From: Christensenella sp. UBA3857
Lineage (GTDB): Bacteria; Bacillota; Clostridia; Christensenellales; CAG-138
Reading direction: 5' to 3'
Assembly (NCBI GenBank): GCA_002392505.1
Contig: DGHD01000024.1
Span: 1 to 48,020, forward strand
Length of the DNA stretch: 48,020 nucleotides
The position numbers and the translations under genes were made by a program. How positions within the stretch are numbered: position 1 is the stretch's first letter; each line of letters begins with the position of its first letter. Below the pieces are notes generated by a model. That model was given only the letters and a program-made list of their open reading frames with translations, was not told where the DNA came from and searched no databases. Below, one piece after another: positions 26,373-35,421 of the stretch.

Positions 26373-28172
26373 ATGTCCAACAGAAGAAACAACGGCAATA
26401 TGGCAAAGCTCGCGATACTCGGGGCGCTTATCCTGTTCTGTATTGCGGCTGTAATACTCATGATCATACTCATTGCGGGCTCCTGCAAGGGCAGCGGGAA
26501 CGATCCCTCCCCCGTCCCGACGGAAACCTCGTCCGCGCCCGATATCACTCCCGGCGCGGAGCCTATAACCGATGCGCCCTCCGGCAGCGAGTCCCCCACG
26601 CCCGAGACGACTCCGGCGCCGCACGATTACGCGGCGGTCGTCCCGCACGATTCTGCGAAGGCGTCCGTGCACGGGCTCGTTACGGAGCTTATGGTGAACG
26701 GCGGCATTACCTCGTCCTATACCGCGGACGAGCAGGTCAAATTCAGGCATAACGACGATTATCAGCAGGCGGTGGGCGTGCTCTCCTTCCGCGGGAGCTG
26801 CTTCCGTCAGAACCCCTATTACGGCGTGACAAGCGCCTCACAGGGCAAGCTCCAGACCCTTTGGCAGCATGACACCTTCAGCGTGCCCAAGGGCGAGGGC
26901 GGCAATTATTCCGGCGTATGGACGGGCAGCGGCTGGACCGGTCAGGCGCTCGTCGTCCGCTGGGACAAGGACGTCAAGGCAGTAATGAACATGTTCGATT
27001 CCGCCAAGCAGAAGGACGGTCTGATCGAGGTCATTTACGCCACGATGGACGGCAATATCTACTTCTACGATATGGAGACCGGCGAGCCGACGAGGAACAA
27101 GCTCACCTTCGGCGTGCCGTTCAAGGGCTCCGGCTCGATCGATCCCCGCGGCTGGCCGATACTCTACGTCGGTCAGGGCGATCATTACAAGACCGCCGGT
27201 AAGGAGTCGAAGGCTTACGTCATTTCGCTCATCGACGGAAGCGTGCTCGCGACGATCGGCGCAAAGCCCGATCCCTTCGCGCTGCGTACCTTCCACGCGT
27301 ATGACTCCGCCGCGATAGTCGACGCCGATACCGACACCCTCTTCTACCCGGGCGAGAACGGCATACTCTACCGCGTAAAGCTCAACACCGTTTTCGATAA
27401 GACCGCGGGCACGCTCACGATGAACCCGTCGACGCCCGTAAAGGCGCGCTATTCGTCCCCGCGCACGAACTCCGGCAAATTCTGGCTCGGCTATGAGGCG
27501 AGCGCCGTCGCCTGGAGGAATTACCTCTACGTTTGCGACAACTCCGGCTTCATGCAGTGCGTAGACGCGAACACGATGAAGCCCGTTTGGGTGCAGGATA
27601 TCTGGGACGATACCAACGCCACCCCCTGCTTTGAGGAGGATCCCGAAACCGGGCGCGCGTATCTTTACGTGGGCAACACGCTCGACAACAAGATGGATTC
27701 GAGCGGCAAGGGTCCCGTCGCGTTCTTCAAGATAGACGCCTGCTCGGGCGAGATCGTCTGGCAGAAGGAGTACACCGTTTCCTCCGACAAGCACGTCACC
27801 GGCGGCTTCCAGGGCAGCGCGTTACTCGGCGAGGGCGAGCTTGATGGGCTCGTCATAACCACGTACAGCTCCGTCGGCGCGGGCTACGCGGGTTACGTCG
27901 TCGCCTACGATACGAAGACCGGCAACGAAGCGTGGCGCTTCCAGGTCGCGGGCTACACCTGGTGCAGCCCCGTCGCGCTCTACGACGCGAACGGCAAAGC
28001 GTACATAATCGTCTGCAACTGCCTGGGCGATATCTACGTGCTTGACGGACACGGCGTGCAGCTCGACAAGATAAACGTGGAGAGCAATATAGAAGCGTCC
28101 CCCGTCGCCTTTGATAACTATATCGTTATCGGCACGAGGATAAAGGGCATTTTCGGGCTGAAGATCTATTGA
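26373..28172 (+). CDS. Membrane-anchored PQQ-like beta-propeller protein
   Basis: A 599-residue protein; I start at ATG 26373 because AAGGAGGCGGCT precedes it, rather than the in-frame GTG at 26349. One N-terminal transmembrane helix (LAILGALILFCIAAVILMIILIAG) is followed by a Ser/Pro/Thr-rich linker. A roughly 450-residue region then carries repeated blades such as VIYATMDGNIYFYDMETGEP, YVISLIDGSVLATIG, YVVAYDTKTGNEAWRF and DIYVLDGHG, typical of PQQ-like/BamB-type propellers. Such proteins usually act as extracellular binding or assembly platforms. No enzyme motif was seen. Confidence 0.82.
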   Translation: MSNRRNNGNMAKLAILGALILFCIAAVILMIILIAGSCKGSGNDPSPVPTETSSAPDITPGAEPITDAPSGSESPTPETTPAPHDYAAVVPHDSAKASVHGLVTELMVNGGITSSYTADEQVKFRHNDDYQQAVGVLSFRGSCFRQNPYYGVTSASQGKLQTLWQHDTFSVPKGEGGNYSGVWTGSGWTGQALVVRWDKDVKAVMNMFDSAKQKDGLIEVIYATMDGNIYFYDMETGEPTRNKLTFGVPFKGSGSIDPRGWPILYVGQGDHYKTAGKESKAYVISLIDGSVLATIGAKPDPFALRTFHAYDSAAIVDADTDTLFYPGENGILYRVKLNTVFDKTAGTLTMNPSTPVKARYSSPRTNSGKFWLGYEASAVAWRNYLYVCDNSGFMQCVDANTMKPVWVQDIWDDTNATPCFEEDPETGRAYLYVGNTLDNKMDSSGKGPVAFFKIDACSGEIVWQKEYTVSSDKHVTGGFQGSALLGEGELDGLVITTYSSVGAGYAGYVVAYDTKTGNEAWRFQVAGYTWCSPVALYDANGKAYIIVCNCLGDIYVLDGHGVQLDKINVESNIEASPVAFDNYIVIGTRIKGIFGLKIY

Positions 28173-28193
28173 TCGCCGATCAAAACGCAAAAC

Positions 28194-28230
28194 AAAACGC
28201 CTGCCGGATCCTGGATCCGGCGGGCGTTTT
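28194..28230 (+). terminator. Intrinsic terminator of the beta-propeller gene
   Basis: AAAACGCC-T-GCCGGAT pairs with ATCCGGC-G-GGCGTTTT across a short loop, with A-tract and T-tract flanks. It can also end divIVA transcription from the other side. Confidence 0.85.
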
Positions 28231-28250
28231 CAACTGTCGTTCAGCTTTGC

Positions 28251-28742
28251 TCAATCCTTTTTGCGCCTGCGCTTCCTTTCGCGGCGCTTTTTTCTTTCCC
28301 CGGAGGGATCCTCCTGCGCTATCTCGCGGACGGGAACGGACGCTTCCGCCTCCGCCTCCCGCTCGAGCACCCCGGCGAAGGGGTCGCCGTCGGCGTCCCC
28401 GGGAGCGGGCTTTTGTTCCTCCGCCGCGGCTTCGGAAGCGGGCTCCGGTTCGGGAGGCTCATCTTCCGCCGTCTCCGGCTGGGGCTCTGCGTCGATTATA
28501 TCGATATCCACCTGCTCGACGCGGCTCTCGTAGCCCTGCCTGTGAAGCTCCGCCGCAAGGATGTCGTTGTTCTGCTTGGCTTCGGAAAGCTCCTGCGCCA
28601 GGCGGAACTGCAATACGTCGATCGTATTTGTCATCCTGTCGAACTCGCGGATCACCTCGTCCAAAAACGCGTCCACGGCGACGGGATCGTAACCGAACAG
28701 CGAGTGCGGAAACACTTTATTTATAACGTCTTCCCTGTCCAT
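28251..28742 (-). CDS. divIVA: DivIVA-domain protein
   Basis: A 163-residue protein. The N-terminus is a DivIVA domain (DREDVINKVFPHSLFGYDPVAVDAFLDEVIREFDRM) that in the family recognises curved membrane, followed by a short coiled coil to about residue 65. The C-terminal half is acidic Glu/Pro/Ala-rich with a strongly basic end (ERKKRRERKRRRKKD). RBS AAGGAGTGATCCC is upstream. It follows sepF, as in the conserved ylm-divIVA cluster, and should take part in division-site or pole organisation. Confidence 0.9.
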   Translation of the reverse strand: MDREDVINKVFPHSLFGYDPVAVDAFLDEVIREFDRMTNTIDVLQFRLAQELSEAKQNNDILAAELHRQGYESRVEQVDIDIIDAEPQPETAEDEPPEPEPASEAAAEEQKPAPGDADGDPFAGVLEREAEAEASVPVREIAQEDPSGERKKRRERKRRRKKD

Positions 28743-28766
28743 GGGATCACTCCTTAAAAGAAACTT

Positions 28767-28792
28767 GGGGCCATGGCGTTTGCCATGGCCCC
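28767..28792. terminator. Perfect 11-bp hairpin between sepF and divIVA
   Basis: GGGGCCATGGC (28767-28777) pairs perfectly with GCCATGGCCCC (28782-28792) around GTTT. The minus strand continues with AAGTTTCTTTT, a poor U-tract, so it may attenuate rather than fully stop transcription into divIVA. Confidence 0.6.
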
Positions 28793-28808
28793 GTCAGAGG
28801 CTCAGGCA

Positions 28809-29240
28809 TTACTCTTTGAAACCATCGGAGTTGCCAACGATCTCGTAGTCGGCGGGTACTACTGCAAATATCTTTGCCGAGACCTTGCGGATATCTCCGC
28901 CCATCGCGCTGCAGGCGCCGGACATGAAGTCCAATATCCTCTGGGCGACCTCGATATCGATGCTTTCCATATTGAGGATGATAGGCTTCCTGCTCTTGAG
29001 GTTGCCGATGATACTCATGGTATCCTCGTAGCTGACGGGGCGATAGACGATCAGCTTGCTGTGAGCTGACGATACGGGCAGGTCGACGACCTTGCCGCGG
29101 CTGCGCTCCTTACGCTTTTCCTCACGCGGGGCAATGGGCTTGAGCTCCTGCTCCTCCTCGAATTCGACGGCTTCGGACTCCTCGTCCTCCACAATGTCGA
29201 ATCCCAACCAATTTCTGAGCTTTGCTGCTACTTTTGACAT
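28809..29240 (-). CDS. sepF: Cell division protein SepF
   Basis: A 143-residue protein starting at MSKVAAKLRNWLGF (29240), whose amphipathic N-terminus is the membrane anchor of SepF; GGAGG lies 8 bases upstream. After an acidic linker, the SepF (DUF552) domain is present: LIVYRPVSYEDTMSIIGNLKSRKPIILNME, then RILDFMSGACSAMGGDIRKV and IFAVVPADYEI. SepF binds FtsZ and tethers and bundles it at the division septum. It sits between yggS and divIVA in the usual order. Confidence 0.95.
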   Translation of the reverse strand: MSKVAAKLRNWLGFDIVEDEESEAVEFEEEQELKPIAPREEKRKERSRGKVVDLPVSSAHSKLIVYRPVSYEDTMSIIGNLKSRKPIILNMESIDIEVAQRILDFMSGACSAMGGDIRKVSAKIFAVVPADYEIVGNSDGFKE

Positions 29241-29388
29241 CTTGTTTTCCTCCAAACGTTTTTTGGCGTTGGCACTTGGAAGAAAAATTTTACTGCCTTT
29301 CGGCTATGCGCTTACGCTCTGTATTTATATCGTAAACGCAACGATTTCGGCTGGTACCTGACCCGGTCCGCAGGCCGCTTCTGTCAGG

Positions 29389-30102
29389 CTAATGCCCGGG
29401 CCTTCTGCCAAATATGGCGGAGCCAACCCTGACCATATTTGCCCCCTCCGCTATAGCGGAAGGGTAATCTCCGCTCATTCCCATGGAAAGAAGCTCCATG
29501 TCTGCCTTGGGGATATCCATCCCCTTTATATTTTCAAACAGCTCCTTCATCCTTGCGAAGTAGTAACCTGCGCCCCTTTCGCCCGCCGCGGGTGGGATGC
29601 ACATAAGGCCCTTCACATGGATACAGGGCATATCGGAGATCCGTTTCAGCAGCTCGGGAAGGTCGCCCGGAGCGATGCCCGCCTTCTGCGGTTCGTCCCC
29701 GATATTGACCTCCACAAGCGTTTCCTGCCTTATGCCGTGCTTTTCGGCTAACCTGTTTATCTCGGCAAAGGCTTCCGGCCTGTCGGCGGACTGGATCAAG
29801 TCCGCTCTGCCTATAAGGTATTTTACCTTATTTAACTGCAATTGTCCAATAAAATGTACGGTTTGGGAGTTATTTTTGAAAAATTCGTATTTTTCGGTAA
29901 GCTCCTGCGCGCGGTTCTCGCCCACTTCGGTGCATCCGGCGCCTATCGCGGCGGCGATCCTTTCCGTATCGACGAACTTCGTGACCGCGACGAGCCTTAT
30001 TTCTCCGGGATCGCGCCCGGCTTTGAGCGCCGCTTCACGGATATTGTCCACAACGAAGCGGTAATTATCCGCGGTGGAAGCAGTTAACGTTTCTTTATCC
30101 AA
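29389..30102 (-). CDS. yggS: PLP homeostasis protein, YggS family
   Basis: A 237-residue alanine-racemase-like fold-type III protein. The PLP lysine is in LVAVTKFVD near residue 42; VGENRAQELTEKYEFF, VHFIGQLQLNKVKYL, LVEVNIGDEPQKAGI and LSMGMSGDYPSAIAEGANMVRVGSAIFG follow. The family (YlmE in Bacillus) controls cellular PLP and is not a racemase. Its start overlaps the end of the HlyD-like gene by 19 bp. 148 bp separate it from sepF. Confidence 0.95.
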   Translation of the reverse strand: MDKETLTASTADNYRFVVDNIREAALKAGRDPGEIRLVAVTKFVDTERIAAAIGAGCTEVGENRAQELTEKYEFFKNNSQTVHFIGQLQLNKVKYLIGRADLIQSADRPEAFAEINRLAEKHGIRQETLVEVNIGDEPQKAGIAPGDLPELLKRISDMPCIHVKGLMCIPPAAGERGAGYYFARMKELFENIKGMDIPKADMELLSMGMSGDYPSAIAEGANMVRVGSAIFGRRPGH

Positions 30103-31298
30103 TACCTTACCCCCTCGCTAAGTATCTCGCCCTCTTCATGCGGGCGGATCAGCACCATTTTATCCTCCGCGGCAAGCACGTCGACGCGCATCGTGTAATG
30201 CGAATCGCTCATAATGAGCTCGACGTACGCCTCGCCGTTATTGAACCTTACCGCCTTGGATTTCACCTTTATTCCGTTCACGGCGGAGGTGACGTTCACC
30301 TTGACGGAACGGACGTCGATAAGCTCGCCTATTTCGGACGAGACCTCGAGCACGTTGACGACCTTCTTGCCGCTGATGACAGGCTCGAGCGCGACCGCCG
30401 CGTACTTGCCGTGCCCGTCTATCTCAACGTCGTACGAGACGCCTTTGGCGGTCCTTGTGAGTTCTTCCGCGTCGGTTATGAACGCGACGTACCATTTATC
30501 GCGGTTGACCACGCGGCATACGCGGGTATTGTCGTCGGTCGTCCAGTGGGCGGAGCCGCTTTCGCTTATCGCCCTTTTTACAAGATCGGCGGTGATCATG
30601 TTGAGCTTCTCGGCGTTCATCGCCTGCTCATACCCGTCGAAATAATAGCTGACGAGCCCGCTCTCCTTGGCTGTGACGTCCTCCGTCCAGGTCGAAAGGA
30701 GCGCTTCCTTATCGTCGACCTGCGCGTAGAGGGCGCGGAGCGATTCGGTCTCCTGCACCTTCTCGCGAAGGTAATCCATACGCTCCTTCAGGAGCTTGTC
30801 GAGCGAGCGGTAGAGCTTTAAGAGATCCTCTCCGGAGTTCTGCATAACGCAGTTTTCGATGCGGGTCTTGAGCGAAAGTATCTCCTCGTTCATCTCGTCG
30901 AGGCGGGAATCCTTCGTCGAGCCGATCCTTTCAAGCTGCGCCTTGTAGACTTCCTCCCTTGCCATGAGGAGAGACTGTGAAAGCTCGTCGCTGTAGCCGA
31001 GCTTGTACACCGTGGCGAGGCTGTCGCCCGCGTTCACGGCGGCGCCCTCCTCCATATTGCAGGCGACGCGCGCGTATTCGGAGGAAAGATAGGTCTCCTC
31101 GTCGCGGATTATGACGGCGCTCTTGCCCGAAACGCTGAACATCATCGCGCCGCGGCCGGTAACGTCCTCTCTGCCGTTATAGATCAGTATGAAAAGCAGT
31201 ACGCCGATAACGGCGGCAAGCGCCCCGATTATTATCCAGAATCGCGGATCGATGCGCGTCCTCTGCTTTTTGGTTTTGCGTTTTTTCCTTACAATCAT
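30084..31298 (-). CDS. HlyD-like membrane protein of the yggS-sepF cluster
   Basis: A 404-residue single-pass protein. A very basic N-terminus (RKKRKTKKQRTR) precedes a transmembrane helix at about 20-42. A lipoyl/barrel-sandwich half-motif follows (VACNMEEGAAVNAGDSLATVY), then a coiled coil around residues 110-200 and a C-terminal beta-rich region (AVALEPVISGKKVVNVLEVSSE). This is the arrangement of HlyD-type adaptor proteins, but no partner ABC exporter is nearby. In Clostridia a gene of this kind commonly precedes yggS. Its start overlaps the dUTPase stop by 4 bp. Confidence 0.75.
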   Translation of the reverse strand: MIVRKKRKTKKQRTRIDPRFWIIIGALAAVIGVLLFILIYNGREDVTGRGAMMFSVSGKSAVIIRDEETYLSSEYARVACNMEEGAAVNAGDSLATVYKLGYSDELSQSLLMAREEVYKAQLERIGSTKDSRLDEMNEEILSLKTRIENCVMQNSGEDLLKLYRSLDKLLKERMDYLREKVQETESLRALYAQVDDKEALLSTWTEDVTAKESGLVSYYFDGYEQAMNAEKLNMITADLVKRAISESGSAHWTTDDNTRVCRVVNRDKWYVAFITDAEELTRTAKGVSYDVEIDGHGKYAAVALEPVISGKKVVNVLEVSSEIGELIDVRSVKVNVTSAVNGIKVKSKAVRFNNGEAYVELIMSDSHYTMRVDVLAAEDKMVLIRPHEEGEILSEGVRYWIKKR

Positions 31299-31666
31299 TT
31301 TTCGTTAACGTCGTAGCCCTTCTTCTGGGAGCGGCCGTACTGACGGTCGAAATTCTCTTTGTTTTTGGCGATATACCCCTCGTAGAGCTTGTCCGAATCG
31401 AGCCCCGCCCTTATGCACATGCTCACGAAGAAGTGCAGGATATCGACGAGCTCCCCGTGGAGGGCTTCTTCGTCGATGGGCTTTTCGTTCTTCCACCATT
31501 TGAAATTTACTTCGTCAAGCAGCTCGGCAAGCTCGCTTATCATGGCGAGCACGTCCTTCTGGATCCACTGCTCCATGGGGAAATCGAGCGAGCGCCTTTC
31601 CTGTATGTCGGTGTCGAGCTTCTTCTGCAGCTCGAAAATAACGTCTAATTTATCGTGTTCTGTCAT
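31295..31666 (-). CDS. Dimeric all-alpha dUTPase (MazG-like superfamily)
   Basis: A 123-residue protein of the dUTPase_2 type (PF08761). The metal-binding pattern is visible in MISELAELLDEVNFKWWK and in GELVDILHFFVSMCIRAG, which together supply the E-x2-E and E-x2-D residues. It hydrolyses dUTP to dUMP, preventing uracil incorporation. Its start overlaps the upstream M16 peptidase stop by 4 bp and its stop overlaps the HlyD-like gene by 4 bp, so all three are translationally coupled. Confidence 0.88.
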   Translation of the reverse strand: MTEHDKLDVIFELQKKLDTDIQERRSLDFPMEQWIQKDVLAMISELAELLDEVNFKWWKNEKPIDEEALHGELVDILHFFVSMCIRAGLDSDKLYEGYIAKNKENFDRQYGRSQKKGYDVNEK

Positions 31667-32943
31667 TTGGATCCATCCTTTCGGTCGATTCCGAAAATAC
31701 TTTTAAGTTCCTTCTCCGACTTTGCGATCCTGCCGACCGCGGCGACGGAGATATCCTCCGTATTCGTAAGCGTCGGCAGCACGGCGGCGATATCGTCCAT
31801 AGTAACGGAGCTGATCCTCTCTATGACCTCGTCCTCGGTCAGGTGGCTGCCCCTCAGAAGCTGCGCCCTGCCGATCGCGGAGCTCCTCGCGGCGGTGGAT
31901 TCCTGCGCCATCAAAAAGCTCGAGATAAGCTGATCCTTCGCGCGGGAAAGCTCCTCCTTTTTAAGACCGGAGCGCCTGACGGACTCGACCTCGTCCATCA
32001 TCATTCGGGCGACGGTGACGGCGTTTTCGGGGCCCGTGCCGGCGTACATCGTGAGGAACCCGGAGTGCATGAACGCCGTGGGGTATGAATAGACAGAGTA
32101 AGCGAGACCCGATTCCTCCCTTATCCTCTGGAAAAGCCTTGAGCTCATGCTGCCGCCGAAGGCGTTGGAGAACAGAAGCTGCGCGTAATTCTCCTTCGTG
32201 TCCTTCTTAAAGCCCGGCAAACAGACCGAGATATGCACCTGCTCGATGTCCTTCGGTATGAAGAACGCCCTTTTGCCCGGTCTGTGGAACGAGAATTCGA
32301 CAGGCTCCCTTTCCGCCTTCCCCTCTGCGGTGAAGCTTTCGGAGAGCAGATCGATAAGCGCCTTTTCCTCGATATCCCCGGCGGCGGCGATCACCATATT
32401 GTCCGGCGTGTAGAGCCTCCGCATATAGCGGACGAGCTGATCCCGATCGAACGCGCGCACGCTCCGGGCAGTGCCGAGAATAGGTCTTTCGAGCGGGTCG
32501 CCCTCATAGAAGCCGGAGATCGACTTCTCCGCGGCAAGATCCTCCGGAGAATCCTCCGTCATGGAGATCTCCTCGCAGACGACGCCCTTTTCCCGCTCGA
32601 TATCCCCCTCGTCAAGCAGGGAATCGAAAACGAGATCGGAGAGTATCCGGGCAAGCACGTCCGTATCCCTGCCGAGCACACGCCCGTAGAAGCAGGTACA
32701 CTCCTTCGAGGTGAACGCGTTGAGGTTGCCGCCGACGGCGTCCATCTCCTCCGCTATGTCGGAGGCGGAACGCTTCTTCGTGCCCTTGAAGAGCATATGC
32801 TCGATAAAATGTGCGGCGCCGAGTTCACCGCCGCGCTCGTACACCGAGCCGGCGTTTATCCATACGCCCATCGAAACAGACCTGTACCCCGGCATGGTCT
32901 CGCCGACGACAGTCAGCCCGTTCGGGAGCTTTGCGGAAAACAT
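31663..32943 (-). CDS. M16-family zinc peptidase (MlpA/YmxG-like)
   Basis: A 426-residue protein starting at MFSAKLPNGLTVV (32943); AAGAGGAT is 9 bases upstream. An alternative GTG at 32964 adds seven residues. The inverted zinc motif HFIEH is in GAAHFIEHMLFKGTKKRS near residue 50, with a conserved distal glutamate about 75 residues on, and the C-terminal half carries the R/Y substrate motif (ESGLAYSVYSY). This matches the MlpA/YmxG processing-peptidase-like family of Firmicutes. It follows a YlxY-like gene, reproducing the Bacillus ylxY-mlpA order. Confidence 0.93.
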   Translation of the reverse strand: MFSAKLPNGLTVVGETMPGYRSVSMGVWINAGSVYERGGELGAAHFIEHMLFKGTKKRSASDIAEEMDAVGGNLNAFTSKECTCFYGRVLGRDTDVLARILSDLVFDSLLDEGDIEREKGVVCEEISMTEDSPEDLAAEKSISGFYEGDPLERPILGTARSVRAFDRDQLVRYMRRLYTPDNMVIAAAGDIEEKALIDLLSESFTAEGKAEREPVEFSFHRPGKRAFFIPKDIEQVHISVCLPGFKKDTKENYAQLLFSNAFGGSMSSRLFQRIREESGLAYSVYSYPTAFMHSGFLTMYAGTGPENAVTVARMMMDEVESVRRSGLKKEELSRAKDQLISSFLMAQESTAARSSAIGRAQLLRGSHLTEDEVIERISSVTMDDIAAVLPTLTNTEDISVAAVGRIAKSEKELKSIFGIDRKDGSK

Positions 32944-33020
32944 TTTTGCTTGATCCTCTTTCACGCATACAGTTTTCCGCCGTAACGGAAAAACTATGCG
33001 GAGCTCATTCTTTTGCGAGT

Positions 33021-33707
33021 TTATATCTTATCAGAGTAATTATACAACATTTTGTGTGCGGGCACAATACCATATCCCATATTTTTTATTTTTTCGATCA
33101 ATTCGGGAAGGATTTTAACGGAATCCCCCGTCGGGAGGAACCCGAGCGTCCAACCGCCCGTGTGAAGAAAAGCAAGGAGCGAGTCTATCGCTTCCCCTCC
33201 CTCGGGATCTGCGCCCAGCGTCGCCGTCATTACGAAGGGCGTAAGTCCCGCCTCCGCACAGCTTTTTTTGAGGCGTTCCGCGTTCTTCGCGGTGCATACG
33301 GCGATCGGCGGCGCCACTCCCGAAACGCTCCTCACCGCCTCCGCCCTTCCCCTTATATCGTCGGCGTCCGCCTCGTTTTCTTCGATCAGCAGCGCAAGCC
33401 CGTGTCCCCGCTCCGTCATGCGCCTCACGATTTCCGCGTTCCTGACCGCCCATTCTCCCGTCATGGCGAAAGTCAGGCGCGTTCCCGAGGCGTCCGCGGC
33501 GCTGATTATCTCCCCGACCGCTCCCGAGTCCCATTCTATGAGGCAGACGAGCGAAACTCTTCCGTCATCCGGCAGGCGGTAGACGGGCGCCGAGGCAGAC
33601 CTCGCCAGCTTCATCACCGGCTCCGGCGAAACGAGCAGAGCGTACATAAGGAACGCGATCGCGATCACGGCGGCATTGGTAAGCGGCAGGCTTCTTTTAA
33701 GGCTCAT
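33021..33707 (-). CDS. YlxY-like polysaccharide-deacetylase-fold protein with degraded active site
   Basis: A 228-residue exported or membrane-anchored protein (start MSLKRSLPLTN at 33707; helix AAVIAIAFLMYALLV). The fold signature is recognisable: VSLVCLIEWDSGAVGEIISAADASG aligns with the TFDDGP-iLdiL region, and LTFAMTGEWAVRNAEIVRRMTERGHGLALL with the TFFvtGewa...GHeignH region. The catalytic TFDDG reads LIEWDSG and the H-x3-H metal site after GH is absent. It is probably enzymatically inactive. Gene order (ylxY then M16 peptidase) supports the name. A longer start at 33788 is possible. Confidence 0.72.
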   Translation of the reverse strand: MSLKRSLPLTNAAVIAIAFLMYALLVSPEPVMKLARSASAPVYRLPDDGRVSLVCLIEWDSGAVGEIISAADASGTRLTFAMTGEWAVRNAEIVRRMTERGHGLALLIEENEADADDIRGRAEAVRSVSGVAPPIAVCTAKNAERLKKSCAEAGLTPFVMTATLGADPEGGEAIDSLLAFLHTGGWTLGFLPTGDSVKILPELIEKIKNMGYGIVPAHKMLYNYSDKI

Positions 33708-33816
33708 TCGGTTCAGTTCCCTTCGTTTTTTGTAAAGCGTATTCGCTTGTCCCCCTCCGGTATGGCTTCGGGAGATAATATATTTCATCTTTTCACCCGC
33801 ATCGCCCCGCGCTTGC

Positions 33817-33845
33817 TTGATTATTCCGTCGGAAAATGGTATATT
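33817..33845 (+). promoter_or_regulatory. SigA-type promoter of the M18 aminopeptidase
   Basis: TTGATT (33817-33822), 17-bp spacer ending TGG (extended -10), TATATT (33840-33845), about 70 bp before the start. Confidence 0.65.
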
Positions 33846-33916
33846 GGAAGATGCGTAAGATCATCCGCAAACGACCTAAGCGGAATGGGACAATTCTTGG
33901 TCAGAAAGGCAACAAT

Positions 33917-35308
33917 ATGGAAAGAGAAAACGCATGGAAGAAATATGACTCCGCCGCTCTTGAAGAGCTTGAGGCGCTCTCCGCCCGCTACAGGAGCTTC
34001 CTTGACAACGGCAAGACCGAGCGCGAGTGCGCCGATCTCGCGGTCAAGGCGGCGAAGGCGAACGGCTATATCGCGCTTGAGGACGCGATAAAGGCAGGCG
34101 AAAAGCTCGAGCCCGGCGCAAAGCTCTGGTGCGCGCCAATGGGCAAGGCGATAATGCTCTTCATCATCGGCAAACAGCCCATGGAGAACGGCATCAACAT
34201 CGTCGGCGCTCATATCGACAGCCCCCGCATCGACGTCAAGCAGAACCCGCTTTATGAGGATTCCGATCTTGCTTACCTCGACACTCATTATTACGGCGGC
34301 ATCAAGAAGTATCAGTGGGTCACGCTGCCCCTTGCGATACACGGCGTCGTCGTTAAGAAGGACGGCACCAAGGCGAACGTCGTCATCGGCGAGGACGATA
34401 ACGATCCCGTGCTCTGCATATCCGATCTTCTTATCCACCTCTCCCAGGAGCAGATGCAGAAGAAGGCTTCGGAGCTCTTCAGCGGCGAAGACCTGAATCT
34501 CATCATCGGCGGCATGCCCATGAAGGACGCCGACGAAAAGGAGAAGGAGCTCGTCAAGGCGAACATCCTCAAGCTCCTCAAGGAGAAGTATGATTTCGAG
34601 GAGGAGGATTTCCTCTCCGCCGAGCTCGAGATAGTCCCCGCCGGCAGGGCGCGCGACCTCGGTCTTGACAGGAGCATGATACTTGGCTACGGGCACGACG
34701 ACCGCGTCTGCGCCTTTGCCGAGATGGAGGCGATCTTCGCCATAAACGAGATCCCCGAGCGCACCCTCTGCTGCCTCTTTGCCGATAAGGAAGAGATCGG
34801 CTCCGTCGGCGCGACCGGCATGCAGGCGAAATACTTCGAGAATGCGTTTGCCGAGCTGATGGCGCTCACGGGCGAATACTGCGAGCTCAAGATGAGGCGC
34901 GGTCTTGCGAACTCCAAGATGCTCTCCTGCGACGTTTCCGCCGGCTTCGATCCCAATTTCGGCTCCGCTTTCGAGCGTAAGAACGCGGCGTTCCTGGGCC
35001 GCGGCGTCTGCTTCAACAAGTACACCGGCGCGCGCGGCAAGTCCGGCTCCAACGACGCCAACGCAGAGTACATGGCTGAAGTCAGGAAGATAATGGACGA
35101 CGCGAACGTCTCCTTCCAGACTGCCGAGCTCGGCCGCGTCGACCTGGGCGGCGGCGGCACGATCGCCTATATCTGCGCCCTCTACTGCATGAACGTCATC
35201 GATTCCGGCGTCGCCGTGCTCTCCATGCACGCCCCCTGGGAGATCATCTCTAAGGCGGACCTCTATGAAGCCATGAAGGGCTATAAGGCGTTCCTGCTGA
35301 ACGCATGA
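33917..35308 (+). CDS. M18-family aminopeptidase
   Basis: A 463-residue cytoplasmic zinc aminopeptidase, start MERENAWKKY at 33917 behind AGAAAGG. Zinc ligands and catalytic residues are in VGAHIDSPRIDVKQNP near residue 103, GYGHDDRVCAFAEM near 262, LFADKEEIGSVGATG near 290 and the C-terminal LSMHAPWEIISKADLYE. This is the bacterial ApeA-like M18 group that removes N-terminal residues, often acidic ones. It is a monocistronic unit with its own promoter and terminator. Confidence 0.94.
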   Translation: MERENAWKKYDSAALEELEALSARYRSFLDNGKTERECADLAVKAAKANGYIALEDAIKAGEKLEPGAKLWCAPMGKAIMLFIIGKQPMENGINIVGAHIDSPRIDVKQNPLYEDSDLAYLDTHYYGGIKKYQWVTLPLAIHGVVVKKDGTKANVVIGEDDNDPVLCISDLLIHLSQEQMQKKASELFSGEDLNLIIGGMPMKDADEKEKELVKANILKLLKEKYDFEEEDFLSAELEIVPAGRARDLGLDRSMILGYGHDDRVCAFAEMEAIFAINEIPERTLCCLFADKEEIGSVGATGMQAKYFENAFAELMALTGEYCELKMRRGLANSKMLSCDVSAGFDPNFGSAFERKNAAFLGRGVCFNKYTGARGKSGSNDANAEYMAEVRKIMDDANVSFQTAELGRVDLGGGGTIAYICALYCMNVIDSGVAVLSMHAPWEIISKADLYEAMKGYKAFLLNA

Positions 35309-35348
35309 TGACTCAAGCGATCTTAACTTAAAAGAACAAACCGCAAAA

Positions 35349-35388
35349 AAGCATGGTACCGGAGGAAACTCCGTACCATGCTTGTTTA
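35349..35388 (+). terminator. Intrinsic terminator of the M18 aminopeptidase
   Basis: AAGCATGGTAC-C-GGAG pairs with CTCC-GTACCATGCTT around a GAAA loop, followed by GTTTATAT. Confidence 0.85.
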
Positions 35389-35421
35389 TATATGCTGATG
35401 TGCCAAACGGGTTTTCAGAAC

